A DNA stretch of 64,000 nt from NCBI RefSeq assembly GCF_900105125.1, contig NZ_LT629750.1:5483001-5547000 (forward strand). Direction: 5' to 3'. Below the pieces are notes generated by a model. The model worked only from the letters and a program-made list of their open reading frames with translations, was not told where the DNA came from and did not search any database. This DNA is from Bradyrhizobium canariense. GTDB taxonomy: Bacteria; Pseudomonadota; Alphaproteobacteria; Rhizobiales; Xanthobacteraceae. The position numbers and the translations under genes are program-made. Positions 59,173 to 64,000 of the stretch are shown piece after piece; the stretch's first letter is position 1; every line of letters begins with the position of its first letter.

Positions 59173-60594
59173 ATGAAGCGTTTTTTCGAGCGTGTATCGA
59201 CGTCGTTCCGTGCATGGCCGATCCGGCTATCAGTCTTTTTCTCCGCCATGCTGACGATATCTCTTTCGGCCGCAGATCCCTTTGCTGCGGCGAGCCAACC
59301 TACGGCAAATCAATCCACCAACGGTCCAGAGGCCGCGGTCGAGCTCTCGGCGGTCGCGCAACTCGGGCGCAAAATGTTTTTCGATCCGTCACTGTCCGGG
59401 TCCGGGCAACTCGCCTGTGCGTCTTGTCACAGTCCCGCGCATGCCTACGGCCCCCCCAATGACCTCGTGGTGCAATTCGGCGGACCGGACCTGAAGCGGA
59501 CTGGTGTGCGCGCGGTTCCGTCATTGCGCTATCTGGAGCATGATCCGAATTTCTCGATCGGTCCAAGCACGGAAATGGCGGATAACGATCCGCCCCCGCC
59601 GGACGTCGCCCCCGCTGGGGCGCCGGCAGGCCAGATCAAGGTTGCCACGGTTGCCAAGGCTGACGCCAATAGCGCGGCGCGCGCGGCGGCGGAGGCCAAC
59701 GTCCCGCGCGGCGGGCTCGACTGGGATGGTCGCGCCAACACCTTGCAGCTTCAGGCGCTGGGACCATTGCTCGATCCGAACGAGATGGACAATCACAGCA
59801 CCGCTGAGTTGCTTGAGCGACTCGAACACGCTGCGTATGCCGACGACATCAAGAAGCTGTTCGGGGCGAATATATTCAACCAGCGTGAGCTGGCATTGGA
59901 CGAAGCGCTGTTCGCCCTGGCGCGATTCCAAACGGAAGATCCAAGCTTCCATCCGTATGACAGCAAATACGACGCCGTTCTCGCCGGCAAGGCCGTCCTC
60001 AGCGAAGCGGAAGCGCGCGGCCTGAAGTTGTTCGACGACCCCAAGAAGGGCAATTGCTCATCTTGCCATATCGACCGGGCGACGCTCGATGGCGTATTCC
60101 GGCCGGCATTCACCGACTACCAGTTCGAAGCGCTCGGCGCTCCCCGCAATCGCGATATTCCGGCCAACCGCGATCCGCACTTCTATGACCTCGGACTGTG
60201 CGGCCCCCTGCGCAAGGACTACGCCACGGCCCCCGCATATTGCGGCCTGTTCAAGACGCCTACATTGCGCAATACGGCGACCCGCAAAGTGTTCTTCCAC
60301 AACGGTGTCTTTCATTCACTCGAGGAGGTGATGCACTTCTATGTCGAGCGTGAAACCGACCCGGCCAAGTGGTATCCGAAACGCGGGAATGGTGAGGTCG
60401 ATCGCTACAACGATTTGCCGCCGGAATATCGGGGCAACATCGATATTGTCGACGCGCCCTTTGACAGCAAGCTGGGTGACCCGCCCGCGCTGAGCGATGT
60501 CGAAATCGCCGACGTGATCGCGTTCCTGAAGACCCTGACAGACGGCTATCGACCCGACCAACCCTCAGCGAGTACGACGCCGGCGCCTCATTAA
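59173..60594 (+). CDS. Di-haem cytochrome c peroxidase/MauG-family protein
   Basis: 473-aa periplasmic protein. A signal peptide (SVFFSAMLTISLSAADP) is followed by two c-type haem motifs: CASCH (residues 82-86) and CSSCH (residues 295-299). LGRKMFFDPSLSGSGQLACASCH and GLFKTPTLRNTATRKVFFHNGVF are family signatures. Between the haems a Pro/Ala-rich insert (residues about 135-180) appears, longer than in typical peroxidases. Two-electron H2O2 reduction is the family role; MauG-like oxidations are an alternative. Confidence 0.87.
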   Translation: MKRFFERVSTSFRAWPIRLSVFFSAMLTISLSAADPFAAASQPTANQSTNGPEAAVELSAVAQLGRKMFFDPSLSGSGQLACASCHSPAHAYGPPNDLVVQFGGPDLKRTGVRAVPSLRYLEHDPNFSIGPSTEMADNDPPPPDVAPAGAPAGQIKVATVAKADANSAARAAAEANVPRGGLDWDGRANTLQLQALGPLLDPNEMDNHSTAELLERLEHAAYADDIKKLFGANIFNQRELALDEALFALARFQTEDPSFHPYDSKYDAVLAGKAVLSEAEARGLKLFDDPKKGNCSSCHIDRATLDGVFRPAFTDYQFEALGAPRNRDIPANRDPHFYDLGLCGPLRKDYATAPAYCGLFKTPTLRNTATRKVFFHNGVFHSLEEVMHFYVERETDPAKWYPKRGNGEVDRYNDLPPEYRGNIDIVDAPFDSKLGDPPALSDVEIADVIAFLKTLTDGYRPDQPSASTTPAPH

Positions 60595-60902
60595 AGCGGC
60601 AGCTTCACGCCGGGAGCGTCCGTTTCGTGTTCGATCCGGATTGGTGTTGGTGAGGCGGATGCAACGCGCGAAACGTTGCGTCGGGCATCAAGAGAAACAA
60701 AAATATGCTCGAATGGGCCGTTCTGGCTCAACGACACTTTGTTCCCAAGCGTTCGCGGATGAGTGCCGACTGGCGCGCCATACAGGATAAAGCCGCGAAC
60801 TCTTACATAATTGAAACCGCCAGATAGCTCCGGCGCTTGCGAAGGAGCGGCGCAGCACCCGGCAATGTTATGTATCATCCCGGGTGCTGGCACTTTCAAA
60901 TC
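60595..60902. other. Intergenic stretch after the peroxidase gene
   Basis: A 308-bp convergent gap. A minus-strand open frame of 102 codons (60591-60899) spans it, but it has no family resemblance and overlaps the end of the peroxidase gene, so I do not call it a gene. Confidence 0.4.
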
Positions 60903-61700
60903 TTAGTTCGATGACGCGGCGCTCTGCCTTTTATGCGTGCCAGCGGCCGCTGCTTCGATAACTGCGGCGACCTGTTTCGGAAAGGCGATCAAGGTATCGT
61001 GGCCACCTTCGACAACGGTCTTCGTCGCCTTCATTCGGCCGGCAAAAAGATTCTGAGCGCTTGGATCGAGCACAAGATCCTTATTGGAAACGACGAACCA
61101 GGACGGCTTGGTATGCCAGGCGGCGTTACGTGCCGGCTCGTCGAAGGCGGTATGGTTGATGGGTTTTTGCTTACCCGCGAGAATTTCAGCTTCCTTTTTC
61201 GGGAGATCGGCTCCGAAAACGGCTGGAAAGGCGGCCTTATCGATCGACAGGAAGCCTTTGTCGTCAGGCCGAAGTGCCTGAACGCCAGGCGAAGGCGGGC
61301 CGCCCGCACTCAACTTTGTGACGCTCTCGCCTTTGTCCGGCGCAAAAGCCGAGACGTATACGAGTGCCGTCACCTTCGGATTGACGCCGGCCTCCCCGAT
61401 GACAAACCCGCCCCACGAATGTCCAACCAGCACCGTCGGTCCATCCTGCGCATCGAGAACGGCCTGCGTCGCCCCGACGTCATCCTCGAGAGATGTCAGA
61501 GGGAGCTTAACGGCGCTAACGCTATATCCCTTGGCTTTGAGGATTGCCGAGACATTGTCCCAGCTGCTTTCATCGGCGAAGGCGCCGGGCACAAGCACGA
61601 TATTCCTGGTAGTGCCTGACGGCAGTCTGTCGGCGGCGGATGCAGGCGCGACAAATACTGCGGCGCTCAACATCAAGGTTGTCAAAAGCAGATTCATCAT
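60903..61700 (-). CDS. Secreted alpha/beta hydrolase (paralogue 1)
   Basis: 265-aa hydrolase with a Sec signal peptide (LLLTTLMLSAAVFVAPASAAD). NIVLVPGAFADESSWDNV, nucleophile elbow VGHSWGGFV (Ser95) and a C-terminal GGHDTLIAFP His are present. It resembles the 'alpha/beta hydrolase' group with salicylate/jasmonate-esterase-like folds; substrate unknown. It is a paralogue of the gene at 62727, 1 kb upstream on the same strand. AAGGA precedes the ATG at 61700. Confidence 0.83.
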   Translation of the reverse strand: MMNLLLTTLMLSAAVFVAPASAADRLPSGTTRNIVLVPGAFADESSWDNVSAILKAKGYSVSAVKLPLTSLEDDVGATQAVLDAQDGPTVLVGHSWGGFVIGEAGVNPKVTALVYVSAFAPDKGESVTKLSAGGPPSPGVQALRPDDKGFLSIDKAAFPAVFGADLPKKEAEILAGKQKPINHTAFDEPARNAAWHTKPSWFVVSNKDLVLDPSAQNLFAGRMKATKTVVEGGHDTLIAFPKQVAAVIEAAAAGTHKRQSAASSN

Positions 61701-61927
61701 AGCGGATTTCCTTTGATACGGCGTCTCAACGCCTCGAATTTTCCAACGCTATGGAGCTAGAGACAGTCCCCGACGGTTTCCATCACACATTCACATGATG
61801 GCTGGCTCCCGGCGCGTGATGATACAATTTGAGCAACTGTTTGCATGCAGCGATCAAGCGGCGATTCCCGGCGGTGAGGCTCAGCCCGCGCCTGTGCCGG
61901 CGTAAGGTTGCCGTCTCCACCTCCACC

Positions 61928-62032
61928 GTCATTCCGGGGCGCGCGATAGCGCGAACCCGGAATCCATTTCAGCGCTTGCGCATGTGGCCGGATGGATTCC
62001 GGGTTCAGCCCTGCGGGCTGCCCCGGAACGAC
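61928..62032. repeat. GTCATTCCGGGG palindromic element
   Basis: The left side (GTCATTCCGGGGC, then GAACCCGGAATCCAT) and right side (ATGGATTCCGGGTTC, then GCCCCGGAACGAC) are inverted copies around a short middle. From memory it is a widespread intergenic repeat in this family of bacteria. Confidence 0.75.
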
Positions 62033-62149
62033 AGCGCTGAAGAGGCGCGCGTGCATCAAAAACTGCCTGACGGGCAAATCATCAAAAGTCTGACCAGTCC
62101 TTTGCGCAAAAATATTTCGCTTAACCGTTCGGGCAAATCAGTGCTTTGG

Positions 62150-62560
62150 CTTCGCGCGTCTCACCGCGGAAGAGGGGCGGCTCGCGATCGTCACGAACGT
62201 TGCGGTGGGATGCGGTGGACGCGCGAGTTGCGAAAAGACGAGCGCAGCTTGTCGCGGACGGCGAAGTCGTGTGGTCCTGACGCCCCGACGCTGGCGTCAA
62301 GTCGGCGATGATGCTTCGCATCACACCGGCGACGGTGGCAAGAAAGCCCGATCACCGGGGAGAGCACGAAGGAAACCGTTAAAACCATTGCGCAGGAAAT
62401 GCCGGGTGTTCCGGTGAGCCTGTGGTGACTAACTCGTGTGCTTTCTACATTTTGCACGCGAGGCTGCGGGTGCAACGGGCACCCGGCGTTTCCTGCGCCC
62501 TTCTCGGAGTCGCTGCGCCCCTCTTAGGGTCGCCTGCGCCCCTGTCATCGGAGGGAAAAG
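62150..62560. repeat. Segment resembling a multicopy intergenic element
   Basis: This GC-rich stretch (GAAGTCGTGTGGTCCTGACG, GACGGTGGCAAGAAAGCCC, GTGGTGACTAACTCGTGTGC and GAGGCTGCGGGTGCAACGG are landmarks) matches, as I remember them, sequences present in many copies in Bradyrhizobium genomes. Borders are approximate. It has short palindromes such as GACGCT...GGCGTC at about 62286 but no coding character. Confidence 0.5.
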
Positions 62561-62589
62561 ACCTTGCACAACTCGGGCGCATCGCGCCG

Positions 62590-62731
62590 CGAGATCGCGG
62601 GCGCGTACTTCTCAGCTTTTTGAAAATTGAATCAGCGTTGCGGGACGGCTGCTGCTCAATTCGGCCGGCGTGAGTCAAGGCGCCGTCTCGCAACACCTCG
62701 AGTCCCTGAAGCAGGCCGGCTGCTCGCTAGG
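62590..62731 (+). pseudogene. ArsR-family regulator remnant
   Basis: Reading +, a fragment recalls a winged-helix ArsR protein: LFEN, an in-frame TGA, then ISVAGRLLLNSAGVSQGAVSQHLESLKQAG, after which the similarity stops. AGVSQGAVSQHLESLKQAG is the recognition helix of this family. No start, no C-terminal part and an internal stop make it a relic; it ends at the stop of the convergent hydrolase gene at 62727. Confidence 0.6.
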
Positions 62732-63506
62732 TAGGCTGCCCGGCGGCTTCCAGGATCAGCCGGGCGATCTCGTCGGGATGCGAGATCAACGAGAGATGGC
62801 TTGACTTCAGTTCGATGGTCTTGGCGTCCATGCGCTTGGCCATGAAGCGTTCGAGATCAGGATTGATCGTCCGGTCTTCCGTCGAGACCGCGTAGAAACT
62901 CGGCTTCGACCGCCACGCCGCCTGCGTGGTCTTGCCCGCCAGCAAGGCCTTGTGAAACGGGTCCTGGACCGCATAGAGCACCTTCGCCTTCGCCTCCGGC
63001 AGATCGCCCGCGAAATCGTGCAGGAACGCAGCCTCGGTGAGGCGGCCTTCATCGCCGTCGAAAACGATCCCGGCGGACGCCGGCGGCGTGGGATATGTCT
63101 TGGCCAACGCGGTGTAGTCCTCGCCGGCATCCGGCGCCCGGGCCGCCACATAGACAAGCGCCGAGACATTGGGGTGCATACCGGCCTCGGTGACGATCAT
63201 TCCCGAAAAGGAATGTCCGACCAGGACGGTCGGGCCGTCCTGCCGCGCGAGCACGCGCTGGGCTGATTCTACCGCCTCGGGCAACGTCGTCAGGGGGTTC
63301 TGCACGGCCGTGGCATTGAGTCCCGCCGCCTGCAATCGCGCGATCACCTCGGACCAGCATGACCCATCGGCGAACAGCCCGTGCACAAGGACGACGTTGC
63401 GCGCCTTCGGCGGAGCGGAGTTTGCAGCCATGCCGCGGGTGGAGATCAGCGAAGCGGCCGCGCCGGCAAGCACTGTGGTTGAGAAGGTACGCCTGTTCAT
63501 CATCAT
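62727..63506 (-). CDS. Tat-exported alpha/beta hydrolase (paralogue 2)
   Basis: 259-aa hydrolase with a twin-arginine signal (NRRTFSTTVLAGAAASL). NVVLVHGLFADGSCWSEVI, nucleophile elbow VGHSFSGM (Ser99) and C-terminal SSHLSLISHP His complete the fold. The ATG at 63506 follows AAGGAAG. It is a paralogue of the gene at 60903; the two differ in export route (Tat versus Sec). Substrate unknown. Confidence 0.83.
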   Translation of the reverse strand: MMMNRRTFSTTVLAGAAASLISTRGMAANSAPPKARNVVLVHGLFADGSCWSEVIARLQAAGLNATAVQNPLTTLPEAVESAQRVLARQDGPTVLVGHSFSGMIVTEAGMHPNVSALVYVAARAPDAGEDYTALAKTYPTPPASAGIVFDGDEGRLTEAAFLHDFAGDLPEAKAKVLYAVQDPFHKALLAGKTTQAAWRSKPSFYAVSTEDRTINPDLERFMAKRMDAKTIELKSSHLSLISHPDEIARLILEAAGQPT

Positions 63507-63788
63507 GATCTGTCTTCCTTCTATGGCAGGGTTCTTTGTCAAAAAGGGTTCCAGGCAAAATTCCTCCGGCGCGGTCACAGCGGCGACGTGACCGCTGTCA
63601 AGATATTGACGTCGTCTTGTCCTTTACCGCTTTTATATCACGCCGATGCAATCCAGTCGCGCAGACCGCCGATGATCCGGGACGCATTGACCGCGTAGCT
63701 TTTCGGACTTCAGGAAGAAGAAACCCGCGATTGGACATATTCGGGCAAACCGATCTGGTTCCGCGCCCGTCCAACGATTGTGAGCGTC

Positions 63789-63932
63789 TTAAGCGCTCAC
63801 CTTCTTGATCAGACGTAGCAGGTGGTCATCGAGGCTCTGGGCAACCTTGTCGACCGCCCGCTGCCCAATATTTTCGAGCGTGTCAGGCGGTTGCGCCGGT
63901 TGCGAGCACCGCGAGGGCGCGGAGCTTGGCAT
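63789..63932 (-). CDS. Unidentified short frame, possibly part of a frameshifted gene
   Basis: 47-codon frame, ATG at 63932 to TAA at 63789, ending QRAVDKVAQSLDDHLLRLIKKVSA, a plausible amphipathic helix. A second minus-strand frame entering from the window edge overlaps it and stops at 63883. The two together look like one gene shifted in frame, or a small independent protein; no family is recognised. Confidence 0.3.
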   Translation of the reverse strand: MPSSAPSRCSQPAQPPDTLENIGQRAVDKVAQSLDDHLLRLIKKVSA

Positions 63933-64000
63933 CGAGCTTGAGAGCTGCGCCGGTCACGTCGTCGTTGTGCAGCCGGCTCATCAAAGACGAGGGCAGGTCA
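63883..64000 (-). CDS. Unidentified gene end entering from the window edge
   Basis: A 38-codon open frame (SRLHNDDVTGAALKLDAKLRALAVLATGATA, then TGA at 63883-63885) with no start in the window. Its composition looks protein-like, but it could equally be the truncated or frame-shifted upstream part of the frame at 63789-63932. Nothing known is recognised. Confidence 0.3.
   Translation of the reverse strand, partial: DLPSSLMSRLHNDDVTGAALKLDAKLRALAVLATGATA

Larger units (their letters stand above)
61701..62726. other. Repeat-rich non-coding stretch between the hydrolase paralogues
   Basis: About 1 kb holding no intact gene. It contains the palindromic element at 61928-62032, a longer stretch at about 62150-62560 recalling a multicopy Bradyrhizobium repeat, and a decayed ArsR-type reading frame at 62590-62731, so this looks like a zone of insertion and gene decay. 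Confidence 0.6.

Noticed and set aside
60591..60899. 102-codon minus-strand frame between the peroxidase and hydrolase genes
   Set aside because: Overlaps the peroxidase end, has no recognisable feature, and could be chance in GC-rich DNA.

Overview
The window is high-GC DNA with the gene order and family content of an alphaproteobacterium close to Bradyrhizobium/Rhodopseudomonas (Nitrobacteraceae). The evidence is the dnaA-dnaN-recF-gyrB block next to rpsT, the tsaB-rimI-fur-miaB block, a DUF3551 secreted protein (a family largely confined to this group) and several intergenic palindromic repeat families typical of these genomes. Genus is inferred from gene order and protein character, not from a search.

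Layout. 1-3585 (minus strand): miaB (cut by the window edge), a HAD hydrolase, a Fur-family regulator, rimI and tsaB. 3858-9543: a cytoplasmic chemoreceptor with three tandem PAS units, then nfuA, a universal stress protein, trpS and murJ. 9670-15962: adenosine kinase, a fatty acyl-CoA synthetase, a serine hydrolase, a small unknown protein and succinate-semialdehyde dehydrogenase. 16086-25788: HD phosphohydrolase, a SulP-STAS-cNMP transporter, a long-form purC, pirin, GNAT, MmgE/PrpD, DUF2867 and a MATE pump. 25849-35915: the replication block on the minus strand, in transcription order rpsT, dnaA, dnaN, a small DUF559 nuclease unit bounded by inverted repeats, recF, gyrB and a MurA enzyme with Asp in place of the catalytic Cys. 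36267-44624: a small membrane protein, an orphan Wza-like export lipoprotein, two hydrolases, a receiver/HD-GYP protein, a Tat-exported amidohydrolase, an acyl-CoA ligase and a VOC protein. 44761-53825: a Bug-type binding protein, DUF3551, an ArsR-SRPBCC-DUF899 cluster, an MFS transporter, a GH15 glucan hydrolase, a HAD phosphatase and a Cys-rich secreted protein. 53987-64000: a LysR regulator divergent from an SDR-MFS pair, a secreted phosphoesterase behind a probable PhoB-controlled promoter, a di-haem peroxidase, and two paralogous secreted alpha/beta hydrolases flanking a repeat-rich stretch with an ArsR relic.

How the genes work together. Most of the window is core housekeeping (tRNA modification, replication, peptidoglycan precursor synthesis and flipping, Fe-S assembly) with accessory metabolic genes between. 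The observations most worth following are: the 485-bp inverted-repeat/DUF559 unit between dnaN and recF, where the repeats abut the reading frame and one supplies its ribosome-binding site; the Cys-to-Asp MurA, a change linked to natural fosfomycin insensitivity; the 11-bp-periodic Pho-box array 10 bp from a -10 element upstream of the secreted phosphoesterase; and the repeat-rich decaying stretch at 61.7-62.7 kb. No CRISPR array, rRNA, tRNA or complete insertion sequence was seen.
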